Shown: in pieces, positions 34,687 through 44,416 of the stretch
How positions within the stretch are numbered: the stretch's first letter is position 1
Layout of the letters: each line of letters starts with the position of its first letter
Origin: Terriglobia bacterium
GTDB lineage: Bacteria; Acidobacteriota; Terriglobia; UBA7540
Direction of reading: 5' to 3'
DNA length: 64,000 bases
NCBI GenBank assembly: GCA_030041095.1
Contig: JASHON010000073.1
Span: forward strand, 62,001 to 126,000
Notes under the pieces: generated by a model
Seen by the model: the letters and a program-made list of their open reading frames with translations, nothing else
Told to the model about the DNA's origin: nothing
Databases searched by the model: none
Made by a program: the position numbers and the translations under genes

Positions 34687-35664
34687 TCATTTGGCCGTGT
34701 TTTGGAAGATCTGACCAAGCAGGCTTGGTGGACCGGAGCCTTCGAGCTCCACTCTTGCTCCCGCGTTGTTGATCTGGAGTCCCTGCACGAACCGTTGAAC
34801 GGATATCGGAAGCTTATCCAGCGCGGCGGGCGCATTCTGCCATGCATTCAGAAGCCGGCTGAGCGTCCCGGCGGTTATCGAATTCTCGCAGACGATCGAG
34901 ATATGAGCTCTAAAATTCGTGGACCATCCTACGCGATAAAGCACGGCCTCGATGGGCTGAAAGAGCGAAGTCAAGGAAGATGCGTTCCCGCTGCTTCCCA
35001 GGAGCCACGGCGTTGCAAGCTGCGCAGCTCCCGCGCCCGTCGTGATGCCCCATTGCGGATCAGAGCCTTCCAATTCGGAAGCCCAATTGGAGAACTCTGT
35101 CCTCGAGCTCAGCGTCGGTTTGTTGCCGGCATAACCGTCAATCAGAGTCTTCAAGTCTTCCAGCCGGCCAAATGCAGCGGTACTGGAATCAAGAAAGGCG
35201 AAGTAGATCCCGTTCCGCGTGCCCGTAGGATAACCAGCCAACTCGTATCCCTCGTAATCGACCACCGGAATGCGCTTCTCTGAGATCATGTTCCGGATGG
35301 CCGCCGTGTCAAAGTCCCCTTGCGCCAGCCCGAAAAAGGACGAAGCGTCCATTTTCCCGTTGCGCCAACCGAGCACTACTTCGTCAATATCCTTTTCCGG
35401 ATCGGCGCCGAGCGTGCTGAATAAGGTCTCAAAATTCTTCGCTCGCTGATTGAACAGGAACAAATGAATTTGCCAGTAGCCTGGCAACGTGCGGAGTTGC
35501 GAAAGATCTGCAAAGGTGAGTTGGGTCGTATCCGGCGGGAAGACAGCCATCGCCTCGCGCCCTAATCCTTGCGCCCGCAACGGCCGGCCGAAGAACAGAG
35601 TGGCAAATGCTGCCAATAAGACTTCAGTGAAAAGCCAAACGGGATGGTCTTGCGAAACGCGCAT
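34687..35664 (-). CDS. secreted protein of unknown function
   Basis: 325 residues. A signal peptide (VWLFTEVLLAAFATLFFG, cleavage near RAQ) precedes an otherwise soluble domain. Readable features are TQLTFADLSQLRTLPGYWQI near the N-terminus, DIDEVVLGWRNG, and a C-terminal RLLNAWQNAPAALDKLP stretch followed by RVELEGSGPPSLLGQIF. I do not recognise a known domain; the pattern resembles acidobacterial proteins with DUF3352-like repeats, which is only an impression. TTG 35673 is also in frame. It is convergent with mocA, with 8 bases between the stops. Confidence 0.75.
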   Translation of the reverse strand: MRVSQDHPVWLFTEVLLAAFATLFFGRPLRAQGLGREAMAVFPPDTTQLTFADLSQLRTLPGYWQIHLFLFNQRAKNFETLFSTLGADPEKDIDEVVLGWRNGKMDASSFFGLAQGDFDTAAIRNMISEKRIPVVDYEGYELAGYPTGTRNGIYFAFLDSSTAAFGRLEDLKTLIDGYAGNKPTLSSRTEFSNWASELEGSDPQWGITTGAGAAQLATPWLLGSSGNASSLTSLFQPIEAVLYRVGWSTNFRAHISIVCENSITAGTLSRLLNAWQNAPAALDKLPISVQRFVQGLQINNAGARVELEGSGPPSLLGQIFQNTAK

Positions 35665-36406
35665 CCTCAACAACCAGTCTATCAGACTCAGCGCTCCCAG
35701 TTCGCAAGTTCGATTTGCTGCGACCGGCGCCGTTCCGCTTACGATGCTGCACTCCTGTGCCCGGCAATCCAGCAGAAGACGACCTCGAGAGGGTTGGAAG
35801 ATCTTGCCGCATCATAGACCAGAGAGAAGCCTGCAGGATTAGCGCGAGCAGTGAAGGCGAAAGAGGGAGAGCCTGACTTGCATTCTCATCCTCCCGGGGC
35901 GATTGGCGTCTTAATGGGCACTCTTAATAAGACGCAACCGCTCCGGGAGATGATTTGTGACCGCGGGGAGGGGGAACCGCGGGCGTGGCTGCAAGACCTC
36001 CCGGCCCTGTTCAGCCGCGCATTCTTATATTTGGCAAGCCGATAGCCAAACTTGGAAGTATTTAAGCCCTTGCGAATCTGAGAGTCCCAGCTCCACGTGC
36101 CGGACAGGACCATGGAAAAAGTACATTGCCTGTGTATTAATTACCCTATAAACCACAAGGGCCGAAAATGATACTGAATTTGCGTCGCTCTTTCCCTCGA
36201 TCTTATTTAACATGTTGAAAAATAATCTAATCTTAGCCTTGGCCATCCTGCGGCCGCGATGGACGTATAAGGGCAGGCTCCGGTCTTTGCTCCCACTAAT
36301 TTACCAGGCGCTAATTCCCAACGGCGTTTCCCTGCTTGACCCGCGCGTTTCGATAGCCTAACTTCCTAAAGTAGGCTGCATCAGCCGGCCTGCGAGGGAA
36401 TCTTCG
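35665..36406. other. long intergenic region with a 59-base hairpin and an AT-rich tract
   Basis: About 740 bases lie between two start regions. At 35891-35949 there is a nested imperfect hairpin with an outer stem CTCCCGG/CCGGGAG and inner stem GCGTCTTA/TAAGACGC; no T-run follows. From about 36110 to 36260 the sequence is clearly AT-richer than its surroundings. A 73-codon minus-strand frame (36025-36246) lies in it but has no ribosome site or family motifs. The region must also hold the promoters for the divergent unknown gene and the dehydratase. Confidence 0.55.
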
Positions 36407-37972
36407 TTGGAAACCACGCCACTTGAACGCGCAGCGCTCGTCGTAAGACCGGAAAGCGACAACGTGGCCGTTGTGACGAGCGAGAGCTTGGAGGCAGGGA
36501 CCTCGCTCGCTTACGGCGGCGCCGTTGTAACGCTATCGGAAAGAATTCTGAAGGGTCAAAGCTTTGCCCTCCGCTCCATCGGGCGCGGGATGGCCGTCAT
36601 CACTCTTGGGGATCCGACCGGAATTGCGTCGAAGGATGTGAAGCCCGGCGATCCGATCGATGAGCGCAATCTTGAAGACCGGCTCCCGCCGCTGCGAGTT
36701 CGCTACCGCGATCACACGGAACCAACGGCGCTGGATCCGGAGCTTTCTGCCCTTCAGTTTGAAGGATACGTCCGGCCGGACGGCGCGGTGGGGATCCGCA
36801 ACTATGTTGCCGTCGTAACCTCCGGCATGTGCTCGTCCACGGAAGCGCATGAGATCGCCTCACGCGCCATGCAAAACGTTTACTCGCGCGAGAAGTTCCC
36901 TAACGTCGACGGCGTCGTCGCGATCTCCCAGGAATCAGGATGCGGAATGCCGGATGGCAGAGCAGTCGATCTGCTGAATGGTCTCCTCGCCAACACGCTT
37001 CGGCACCCGAATGTCGGCGCCGCCATTTATATTGATTTAGGCTGCGGAAAGACGTGCGTGGAATGTTCTGCGCCGATTTTTCAGGAATCGGTACAGGATT
37101 ACAAACAGCGCGTTGTGAATCTGGTCATCCAGCATTCCGGCGGCAGCCGGAAGACCGTCGAGCGGGGTGTGGAATTGGTGGAAAAGCAACTCCATTTTGC
37201 CAATCAGTTCGCCCGGCGACGCGTTCCCATTCAAAAATTGATCGTTGGAACAGAATGCGGTGGTTCTGACCGCTGGTCTGGCGTGACGGCTAATCCCGCC
37301 GTCGGCGTAGCCAGCGATATGTTCGTCAAGGCCGGCGCTGCCGTTCTTTTACCGGAGATTCCCGAATTGCAGGGATCTGCAATGGTGGACTTGGCGCAGC
37401 GCGCCCGCACGCGCGTCGTGGGACGGAAGCTGATGAAAGCGCTGAAGCGCTTTCAAGCCTACGTGGAATCGTTCGGTGATGATTTCCGCGATAATCCCTC
37501 GCCGGGAAACAAAAAAGGCGGACTCTACAATATTTTCGTCAAATCGGCGGGAGTTAAAACCAAGGGTGGAACTGCCATTGTCGAGGACCTTCTGGAATAT
37601 GGCGAGTGGCTGGGCGAGCGCAAAGGGCTTTACGTGCTCTATACACCCGGTTACGACCAGATTTGTACGCCGGCGCTTTTCTTAAGTGGGGCGCAAGTGG
37701 CTCTCTTCACCACGGGGCGCGGCACGGGAATCGGCTGCGCGCTGGGTCCGGTGGTGAAGATTGCGTCGAACACTCCGCTTGCCCGAACGAATGGCGACAT
37801 TGATATTAATGCCGGCACCATCCTCGACGGCGAGGAGACGCACGAGAGCGTTGGGAAAAGGATCTTCCAGGATACCCTCGACGTTGCTTCAGGAAAGAAG
37901 CAAACACGGGCCGAGGAATCCGGCTACCACAACGAATTCAAGATCTGGGAGTCGCTCTGGCCATCACTCTGA
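36407..37972 (+). CDS. UxaA-family sugar-acid dehydratase (altronate/galactarate dehydratase)
   Basis: 521 residues: an N-terminal SAF domain (about 5-95, AALVVRPESDNVAVV, LGDPTGIASKDVKPGD) joined to a C-terminal UxaA/GarD domain (from about 120). The latter has GYVRPDGAVGIRNYVAVV, VAISQESGCGM, LGCGKTCVEC, GTECGGSDRWSG and FTTGRGTGIGC. Its cysteines are those proposed to bind the catalytic iron. Family members dehydrate altronate or galactarate to keto-deoxy sugar acids; the substrate is not resolved. The start is TTG at 36407, supported by GAGGGA eight bases before it and by the SAF domain starting at once; no ATG lies near. Confidence 0.87.
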   Translation: METTPLERAALVVRPESDNVAVVTSESLEAGTSLAYGGAVVTLSERILKGQSFALRSIGRGMAVITLGDPTGIASKDVKPGDPIDERNLEDRLPPLRVRYRDHTEPTALDPELSALQFEGYVRPDGAVGIRNYVAVVTSGMCSSTEAHEIASRAMQNVYSREKFPNVDGVVAISQESGCGMPDGRAVDLLNGLLANTLRHPNVGAAIYIDLGCGKTCVECSAPIFQESVQDYKQRVVNLVIQHSGGSRKTVERGVELVEKQLHFANQFARRRVPIQKLIVGTECGGSDRWSGVTANPAVGVASDMFVKAGAAVLLPEIPELQGSAMVDLAQRARTRVVGRKLMKALKRFQAYVESFGDDFRDNPSPGNKKGGLYNIFVKSAGVKTKGGTAIVEDLLEYGEWLGERKGLYVLYTPGYDQICTPALFLSGAQVALFTTGRGTGIGCALGPVVKIASNTPLARTNGDIDINAGTILDGEETHESVGKRIFQDTLDVASGKKQTRAEESGYHNEFKIWESLWPSL

Positions 37973-38011
37973 CTCGCACTTCATAGCTCATGGTTACAGC
38001 ATTTGCGCGCC

Positions 38012-38449
38012 TTACGCCGGTTGCAACTGCGACGTACAATGCGGGCACCGAACGGCAGGGATCGGTATATCCGACGCGCAGTAAGGGCACGGCTTCGTCG
38101 TGGGGGCTGCGACGGGCTCGGGCTTCTTCAGGCGGGCAAACCAACGCACCACCAAAAACATGGCGAAGGCAACAATGAAGAAGTCGAGAACTACGTTCAC
38201 GAAGTGGCCGTAAGCAATCACCCCGGCGCCTGCCTTGCGCGCATCGGCCAGCGACGCGTAGGACTTCCCGCTAAGATTGAGGTAATAATTGTTGAAGTCG
38301 ATGTGGCCCAGAATCAGGCCCAGCGGCGGCATGATGATGTCACTGACGAGTGAGGTGGTAATCTGACCGAATGCCACGCCGATGACCACGCCGACGGCCA
38401 TATCGATCACAGAGCCTTTCATGGCAAACGCTTTGAAATCTTTCCACAT
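38012..38449 (-). CDS. mscL: large-conductance mechanosensitive channel MscL with C-terminal zinc ribbon
   Basis: 145 residues. The N-terminal 105 are a standard MscL: amphipathic WKDFKAFAMKG, TM1 with VIDMAVGVVIGVAFG, a periplasmic loop with YYLNLSG, and TM2 VNVVLDFFIVAFAMFLVV. The channel opens under membrane tension to release solutes during hypo-osmotic shock. The tail is unusual: after a Pro-rich linker there are two zinc knuckles, CPYC and CPHC, about 12 residues apart, replacing the usual helical bundle. ATG 38449 has GGAGG seven bases upstream. Confidence 0.93.
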   Translation of the reverse strand: MWKDFKAFAMKGSVIDMAVGVVIGVAFGQITTSLVSDIIMPPLGLILGHIDFNNYYLNLSGKSYASLADARKAGAGVIAYGHFVNVVLDFFIVAFAMFLVVRWFARLKKPEPVAAPTTKPCPYCASDIPIPAVRCPHCTSQLQPA

Positions 38450-38496
38450 TGCTGGAGCCTCCCGATTATTCGATTCGAATTAACGTTCCGTTTCAG

Positions 38497-39612
38497 TTAT
38501 TTCTCAACACCTGCGATGGGATAACCGCGCCAAACGTATTCAAGAGCTTCGGGCAAGGTTTCTTCTTTCACGCCGTGGTCAACGTGCCCGGCGTTTCGAG
38601 CAAAGACGAACTGGTAATGGTAGCCCCGCGCAGCAAGCGCTTTGGCCATATCTTCGTTGGCCACAACCCAATCGTGCATGCCGTCCCGCATGCTGTTAGG
38701 ATTCAGCAGGTCTCGATCACCCACTTCCATCCACACTCGGAGAGGCTTGCGCGCGCTGCCAGGGATGAGCGGTGAATGAAGGTCCCACGCGCCGTCCGGA
38801 GTTTCCGGATTATACGGCCACTGCTGATTGACGAATGTGCCCGAATAGGTCAGGACACGGTGGTAAAGCTCGGGGTGGTACCAGGCCATGATGAAGGCGC
38901 ACGCGCCGCCAGAGCTGCCGCCCATGGTGGCCCGCCCGTCCGGATTGCTGGTGAGCTTCACGCGAGCTTTCGCTTCTACAAGGGGCAGCACTTCTTTCTC
39001 AACGAACTCTGCATATTTGCCGGACATGGTGTCGTATTCGAGGCCGCGTTCGCTTCCTTGCGCGTCGCCGCTACCATTGGAGATGGAAATGGCGATCATC
39101 ACCGGCACTCGATGCCTGGCGATCAAGTTATCGAGCGCGGTGAACAACTCGTAGTCAGGCCCGTCGGCCCCGACGATGAACGGCGCAACCGTCCCCGGAA
39201 CATATTGCCTGGGAACATAAACGAACACGCGGCGAGTGTAGGGAGCGGGGTGACTGGTGGTTACGATCAGCCTGGCTGGATTCGAAGGATCCGGCGTGCC
39301 AAAGGTATGGGGATCGCGCGCAATGCCAGGATAGAACTTGCTGTCAGAAGATTTCATCGTAAATTCATACACGTTTCCGTGCGGAATGCCACGGCGCCGC
39401 AACATTTCCGGAGCGGGCCGGTGTGTGGGCCCGATGATGAAATTTCCGTCCTCATTTGCCGGGGGAACGGCGCCATCCGGTAACTCCCTTGCCGCCACAA
39501 AGCCCGGGGAATGAGGGTTGCGCGTTGGCGGAGTCTGCCGCGACTGCCCCAGTGCCAAAGTCGAACCCGCCAAAAGAACGGTCAGAATTGCAGCGTGCTG
39601 TGCTCGAAACAA
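38497..39612 (-). CDS. secreted esterase of the enterochelin-esterase/esterase D (alpha/beta hydrolase) family
   Basis: 371 residues. A signal peptide (AAILTVLLAGSTLALG) is followed by a linker and an alpha/beta-hydrolase domain. The nucleophile elbow is ATMGGSSGGACAFI, with Ser as nucleophile. The oxyanion and strand regions are PAPYTRRVFVYVPRQY and GADGPDYELF, and the catalytic His is in FARNAGHVDHGV. The frame is open to 39906, but that extension would cross the start of the divergent BNR gene. TTG at 39612 with AGGGAGGA just upstream gives a clean signal peptide. Substrates could be ferric-siderophore esters or acylated glycans. Confidence 0.87.
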   Translation of the reverse strand: MFRAQHAAILTVLLAGSTLALGQSRQTPPTRNPHSPGFVAARELPDGAVPPANEDGNFIIGPTHRPAPEMLRRRGIPHGNVYEFTMKSSDSKFYPGIARDPHTFGTPDPSNPARLIVTTSHPAPYTRRVFVYVPRQYVPGTVAPFIVGADGPDYELFTALDNLIARHRVPVMIAISISNGSGDAQGSERGLEYDTMSGKYAEFVEKEVLPLVEAKARVKLTSNPDGRATMGGSSGGACAFIMAWYHPELYHRVLTYSGTFVNQQWPYNPETPDGAWDLHSPLIPGSARKPLRVWMEVGDRDLLNPNSMRDGMHDWVVANEDMAKALAARGYHYQFVFARNAGHVDHGVKEETLPEALEYVWRGYPIAGVEK

Positions 39613-39832
39613 CAGGATTCCTCCCTGAGTTTGACCATGAACCCGTACCAGAAAGCCCCCTTCCGCTCGGAAAGCGGAAAACCAGCCAGCCGTGCCTGCC
39701 AGGAAACTATACCACGCCCGGCACAGAAGGTATTCGCAAAGAGCCCTCCCCGTCAACTGGCCATTCCTTGCTTTCCATTTTGCTGCAAGGAAAGTTAAGA
39801 TAAGCGTTCCAACTTGACGGGGAGGCACTTCG

Positions 39833-42800
39833 ATGGGGATTAAACGTGTCGCGTGCGGAGCGGCGCTTATTGCGGCTTTGGCCGTGATGATCGCGGCAAG
39901 CGCCAATGGCAGACCGGCAAGCGCGGGCTCTGCGCCCGAACCCTATAACGCGAAGCTTTTCAGTGGAATGAAATATCGCCTGATTGGACCGTTTCGCGGC
40001 GGCCGCTCGCTTGCCGTGACGGGCGTCGTGGGCGAGCCGGGCGTTTATTATTTCGGAGCTGTCGCCGGCGGCGTATGGAAGACAGTGGATGCCGGCGTCT
40101 CCTGGAAGCCGATTTTCGACAAGGAGCCCATCGCTTCAATCGGCGCCATCGCTGTGGCGCCCTCCGACCCGAATGTCATCTACGTGGGCACCGGCGAATC
40201 CTGCATTCGAGGTGATATTTCCTACGGCGACGGCGTTTACAAATCGACAGACGCCGGGAAAACGTGGAAAAACGTTGGACTCAAGGACACGCGGCACATT
40301 GCGGCGATCGTTGTTGACCCCCACGATGCGGAGATCGTGCTGGTGGCGGCGCTCGGCCACGCGTACGGTGATAACGCAGAGCGCGGAGTGTTCCGATCGA
40401 CTGACGGAGGAAAGACGTGGACTAAAGTCCTTTACAAGGATGATAAGACCGGAGGCATCGACGTGGTTTTCGACCCCACCAATTCCAGCATCGTCTACGC
40501 CGCCCTCTGGCAGGCTTACCGCACGCCTTACAGCCTTGTTGACGGCGGACCCGGCAGCGGCCTTTATAAATCCACGGACGGCGGCATTACGTGGAAGCCT
40601 CTGACAGGGCATGGGCTTCCCTCTGGAATTCTCGGGAAAATCGGAATCGCCATCTCCGCCGCAAATCCCGATCGAGTCTACGCCCAGATTGAAGCAAAAA
40701 AGGGCGGCTTGTACGTTTCCGACGATGCTGGGGGCACGTGGCAATTCGTGAATGGCGATGATCGCTTTCGCCAGCGCGGCTGGTATTTCACGCACATTTA
40801 TGCCGATCCGGAAAATGCGGCCACCATCTATGAATTGAATACGGGCACCTACCGGTCAACCGACGGCGGCAGAACTTTCGCTCCCATCGGAGAACCTCAC
40901 GGTGACTGCCACGACCTTTGGATCGATCCGACGAACCCCCGGCGCATGATCGAAGGTAATGACGGAGGCGCCGCGATCACGGTGGATGGTGGAAAAACCT
41001 GGAGTACGGAAGACAACCAACCGACGGCACAGTTCTACCACATCATCACGGACCACCGCTTTTTTTACCGCCTCTACGGCTCGCAGCAGGACAATTCCTC
41101 CGTCTCCATCCCCAGCCGCACCGATCATGGATTCATCGGACGCCGGGATTGGTACCCGGTGGGCGGCGGCGAAAGCGGCTATATTGCCATCGATAGGCGG
41201 AATCCCAACATCATCTACGGCGGCAGCTACGAGGGCGTTATCACCCGGTACAATACGAGAACCGGGGAAGAGCAGGATATTTCTCCATGGCCTGAAGTCA
41301 CGGACGGGTTGGGAGCGTACGGGCTGAAATTCCGCTTCCAGTGGACCGCTCCCATCGTCACCGATCCTCATAATCCCTCGGTTCTGTATTACGGCGGGAA
41401 CGTTTTGTTTGAGACCACCGATCGTGGAGCAAGCTGGACGGTGATCAGTCCGGATCTGACTCGCAATGACAAGAGTAAACAGCAGATCTCCGGCGGCCCG
41501 ATCACCAAGGACGATACAGGAACGGAATATTACGACACCATCTTCACGATTGCTCCTTCTCCTGTTGCCGCCGGCGAAATCTGGTGCGGAAGCGACGATG
41601 GCCTCGTGCACCTCACGCGCGATGGCGGCAAAACCTGGACGAACGTGACTCCCAAAGACATGCCCGCCTGGAGCCGCATTGACCTGATCGACGCCTCGCC
41701 GTTCGATGCCGGAAGCGCATACCTGGCCGTGGACAACCACCAGAATGACGACTTCAAGCCTTACATTTACAAAACCACCGATTATGGACAAACCTGGACG
41801 CCTATCGCGAGCGGCATTCCCGACGGAGCTTTCGTGCACGTCGTTCGCGAGGATCCTGTACGCAGAGGATTGCTCTTCGCCGGAACAGAAACCGGCATCT
41901 ATGTTTCATCCGATGACGGAGCGGAATGGCAGTCCCTGCAATTGAATCTGCCGCACACGCCCGTTTACGACCTGGCGATCCATGGCAACGACCTGGACGT
42001 GGCGACGCACGGGCGGGCATTCTGGATTCTGGATGACATCACGCCGCTGCGCGAGATCACCAGCCAGATTGCGTCATCCAACGTTTATCTTTATCCGCCT
42101 GCCACGGCCTACCGCACTCGCACCGGCGGAGGCGGGTCCGAGGGCGCCGTTGGGCACAATCCGCCGCCCGGCGCCATCATCTACTACTACCTCGGCGCCG
42201 CGCCCGCCAAGCCCACAATCACCCCGACGGTCACGCTTGAAATACTGGACAGCCAGGGGAAGGTAGTTCGCCAGTTCACCAATCTGCCGAAGAAAAACCA
42301 GCTCGGCACCGAGGGCCCTCCCGAGGAGCCACGAAGCCCGAAGCCCAGAAATGTGCTTCCGGCCAAGGCGGGGCTCAACCGTTTCGCGTGGAACTTGCAA
42401 TATAAAGGCCCGGATGAAATTCCGGGTGCTGGAGCTGTCTATTCGGACTGGGGCCCGGTTCGGCCCATCGCGGTTCCGGGAAAGTATGAGGTACGGTTAA
42501 CGGCGGAAGGAAAAACGCTGACACAGCCGTTCGTCGTGAAATTGGATCCGCGCGTCAAGGTATCGGTTGCGGATCTTCAAAAGCAGTTCGACCTGGCTAT
42601 GAAGATCCGCGACGAAACGAGCGAAGCGAATGATACCGTGAACCAAATTTTGAATCTGCAGCGCCAGCTTCAGGCTCTCGATCAACGCCTGGCGTCCGAC
42701 CCTGGGCACGAAACGGTGGTGGCCGCCGCCAAGCGAATCGACGCGGAAGCCACCGAAGTAGCCCACGCGCTCTATCAGCCAAAAATCCACGCGTCGGAGG

Positions 42801-43033
42801 ATTCGCTCAACTACCCGATCAGGCTCCGCTATCAGCTCGCGGCGCTCGGCGACGTCGTCGAAGGCGGGAACGAAGCACCGCCCGCGCAATGCGAATCGCT
42901 CTATCAAACCCTCACACGAAAGTTGGATGCCCAACTTGCGCGCTGGAGGGAAATTCAGACCAAGGATATCGCCAGGCTGAACGCCATGGCGCGCAAACAG
43001 AACGTTGAGCTCGTCGGAGTTTCCGCCAAGTAG
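39833..43033 (+). CDS. secreted BNR/sortilin-like beta-propeller protein (VPS10/YCF48-type repeats)
   Basis: 1066 residues. A signal peptide (ACGAALIAALAVMIAA) is followed by about 700 residues of BNR/Asp-box repeats of the form S-x-D-x-G-x-T-W (STDAGKTW, STDGGKTW, STDGGITW, SDDAGGTW, STDGGRTF, TRDGGKTW, TTDYGQTW). These build two propellers like those in sortilin and xyloglucanase-type proteins. A C-terminal part (about 760-1066) has a beta-sandwich region and a helical AMKIRDETSEANDTVNQI segment. Function is unknown; peptide or glycan binding is likely. GGGGAGG at seven bases before ATG 39833 fixes the start. The divergent esterase shares the 220-base upstream region. Confidence 0.88.
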   Translation: MGIKRVACGAALIAALAVMIAASANGRPASAGSAPEPYNAKLFSGMKYRLIGPFRGGRSLAVTGVVGEPGVYYFGAVAGGVWKTVDAGVSWKPIFDKEPIASIGAIAVAPSDPNVIYVGTGESCIRGDISYGDGVYKSTDAGKTWKNVGLKDTRHIAAIVVDPHDAEIVLVAALGHAYGDNAERGVFRSTDGGKTWTKVLYKDDKTGGIDVVFDPTNSSIVYAALWQAYRTPYSLVDGGPGSGLYKSTDGGITWKPLTGHGLPSGILGKIGIAISAANPDRVYAQIEAKKGGLYVSDDAGGTWQFVNGDDRFRQRGWYFTHIYADPENAATIYELNTGTYRSTDGGRTFAPIGEPHGDCHDLWIDPTNPRRMIEGNDGGAAITVDGGKTWSTEDNQPTAQFYHIITDHRFFYRLYGSQQDNSSVSIPSRTDHGFIGRRDWYPVGGGESGYIAIDRRNPNIIYGGSYEGVITRYNTRTGEEQDISPWPEVTDGLGAYGLKFRFQWTAPIVTDPHNPSVLYYGGNVLFETTDRGASWTVISPDLTRNDKSKQQISGGPITKDDTGTEYYDTIFTIAPSPVAAGEIWCGSDDGLVHLTRDGGKTWTNVTPKDMPAWSRIDLIDASPFDAGSAYLAVDNHQNDDFKPYIYKTTDYGQTWTPIASGIPDGAFVHVVREDPVRRGLLFAGTETGIYVSSDDGAEWQSLQLNLPHTPVYDLAIHGNDLDVATHGRAFWILDDITPLREITSQIASSNVYLYPPATAYRTRTGGGGSEGAVGHNPPPGAIIYYYLGAAPAKPTITPTVTLEILDSQGKVVRQFTNLPKKNQLGTEGPPEEPRSPKPRNVLPAKAGLNRFAWNLQYKGPDEIPGAGAVYSDWGPVRPIAVPGKYEVRLTAEGKTLTQPFVVKLDPRVKVSVADLQKQFDLAMKIRDETSEANDTVNQILNLQRQLQALDQRLASDPGHETVVAAAKRIDAEATEVAHALYQPKIHASEDSLNYPIRLRYQLAALGDVVEGGNEAPPAQCESLYQTLTRKLDAQLARWREIQTKDIARLNAMARKQNVELVGVSAK

Positions 43034-43066
43034 CGCGAGTGGGCCGGGCCGCGACCAGGGCACGCG

Positions 43067-44392
43067 TCAGCCTTCAATCAGCAAAGCGCCAGGATCTTCG
43101 ATCAACTCCTTCACGCGCACCAGGAAGCGGACGGCTTCGAGACCATCCACGATGCGGTGGTCGTAACTGAGCGCCACATACATCATCGGACGCAGAACCA
43201 TGGCGCCCTTTACGGCGACGGGCCGTTCTTCGATCTTATGCAGGCCGAGAATTCCCGTCTGGGGCGGATTCAGAATTGGCGTGGAGAGGAGAGAGCCAAA
43301 CACACCGCCATTGGATATGGAGAAAGTACCGCCGCGCAAATCGTCCAGCGCGAGCGTGCCCTCCTGAGCCTTGCGAGCAAACTCCTTGATGGCAAGCTCA
43401 ATTTCCGGGAACGACAACCGGTCCGCGCCGCGCACCACCGGGACCACCAACCCCTCCTCGGCTCCGACTGCAACGCCGATGTCGTAGTAGCGCTTCAGCA
43501 CCATTTCGTTCCCCTGGATTTCCGCATTAAGCCGGGGAAACTCACGCAATGCAATCACGGACGCCTTCACAAAGAACGAGACCACGCCAAGGGTGGCGCC
43601 GTACCGCTCTTTGAAGGTTTGCTTCTGCCGCTTTCGAAGCTCCATGACGGCAGCCATATCAATTTCGTTAAATGTGGTCAAGATCGCTGCCGTGCGCTGC
43701 GCATCGACCAGCCGTTGAGCGATGGTCTGCCGGCGGCGCGACATCCGCACTCGTTCTTCCCGTTCGAGCGGCACGACCCTGGTGGCGCCGGCTTCCGCGC
43801 CCGGCTTTGGCGGCAAAGGCAGGAGCGTTGAAACGGACTTGCTCTCCGTGCGCGGCCTTTCCTGCGGCTCGATGAGATCCTTCACCTCTTGCGGCGTGAC
43901 ACGCCGGCCGGGCGACGAGACAGGGATATCAGACAGGCTGAGCCCTTGCTCGCGGGCGAGCCGGCGAGCGGACGGCGTCGCAACTTCCTCGGCAGAAAGC
44001 TGCGGCTGGCGCGACGCCGGCGCAGCGCCGTTTTCGGCGGCCGGGTTTGGTTCTGCGGCTGGAGGAGTGTTCGCGGCTGGCAGCCTCGCCTCAGCCATCT
44101 CTTCCCTGCCCTTTTTTCCGCTTTCCGTCTGCGCCATCTCCTTTTCTTCAGCGCCGGATTCCTCAATCACTCCCAGCACGTCGCCGATTCGCACATCTTC
44201 GCCTTCCTGCCGCTCGATTCGCGCCAGAATGCCCGCATGCTCCGCGCCCACTTCGAGATCCACTTTATCCGTTTCAAGCTCTACCACCACGTCGCCGGGA
44301 TTCACCCGGTCACCCGCTTTCTTCCGCCAGTGACCCACGGTGGCTTCGAGAACAGACTCACCCAATTCCGGGACGACAATATTCACCGGCAT
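43067..44392 (-). CDS. sucB: 2-oxoglutarate dehydrogenase E2 (dihydrolipoyllysine succinyltransferase)
   Basis: 441 residues. The lipoyl domain (1-78) has the lipoylated Lys in ELETDKVDLEV. A Pro/Ala/Glu-rich hinge and an E3-binding domain (about 145-180; TPSARRLAREQGLSL, GRRVTPQEV) follow. The catalytic domain (about 215-441) ends with LSYDHRIVDGLEAVRFL, holding the His/Asp pair. It transfers succinyl from E1 to CoA. AGGAG ten bases upstream supports ATG 44392. It lies 24 bases downstream of sucA in the same operon. The E3 (lpd) gene is not in view. Confidence 0.95.
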   Translation of the reverse strand: MPVNIVVPELGESVLEATVGHWRKKAGDRVNPGDVVVELETDKVDLEVGAEHAGILARIERQEGEDVRIGDVLGVIEESGAEEKEMAQTESGKKGREEMAEARLPAANTPPAAEPNPAAENGAAPASRQPQLSAEEVATPSARRLAREQGLSLSDIPVSSPGRRVTPQEVKDLIEPQERPRTESKSVSTLLPLPPKPGAEAGATRVVPLEREERVRMSRRRQTIAQRLVDAQRTAAILTTFNEIDMAAVMELRKRQKQTFKERYGATLGVVSFFVKASVIALREFPRLNAEIQGNEMVLKRYYDIGVAVGAEEGLVVPVVRGADRLSFPEIELAIKEFARKAQEGTLALDDLRGGTFSISNGGVFGSLLSTPILNPPQTGILGLHKIEERPVAVKGAMVLRPMMYVALSYDHRIVDGLEAVRFLVRVKELIEDPGALLIEG

Positions 44393-44416
44393 CTTCTTCA
44401 AACTCCTCAATCTGAA

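Noticed and set aside
36025-36246. 73-codon minus-strand frame in the AT-rich gap
   Set aside because: It has an ATG but no ribosome site, no family motif and no operon partner; AT-rich DNA explains its composition.
39613-39906. N-terminal extension of the esterase to 39906
   Set aside because: It would overlap the start of the divergent BNR gene, while TTG 39612 has a strong ribosome site and a clean signal peptide.
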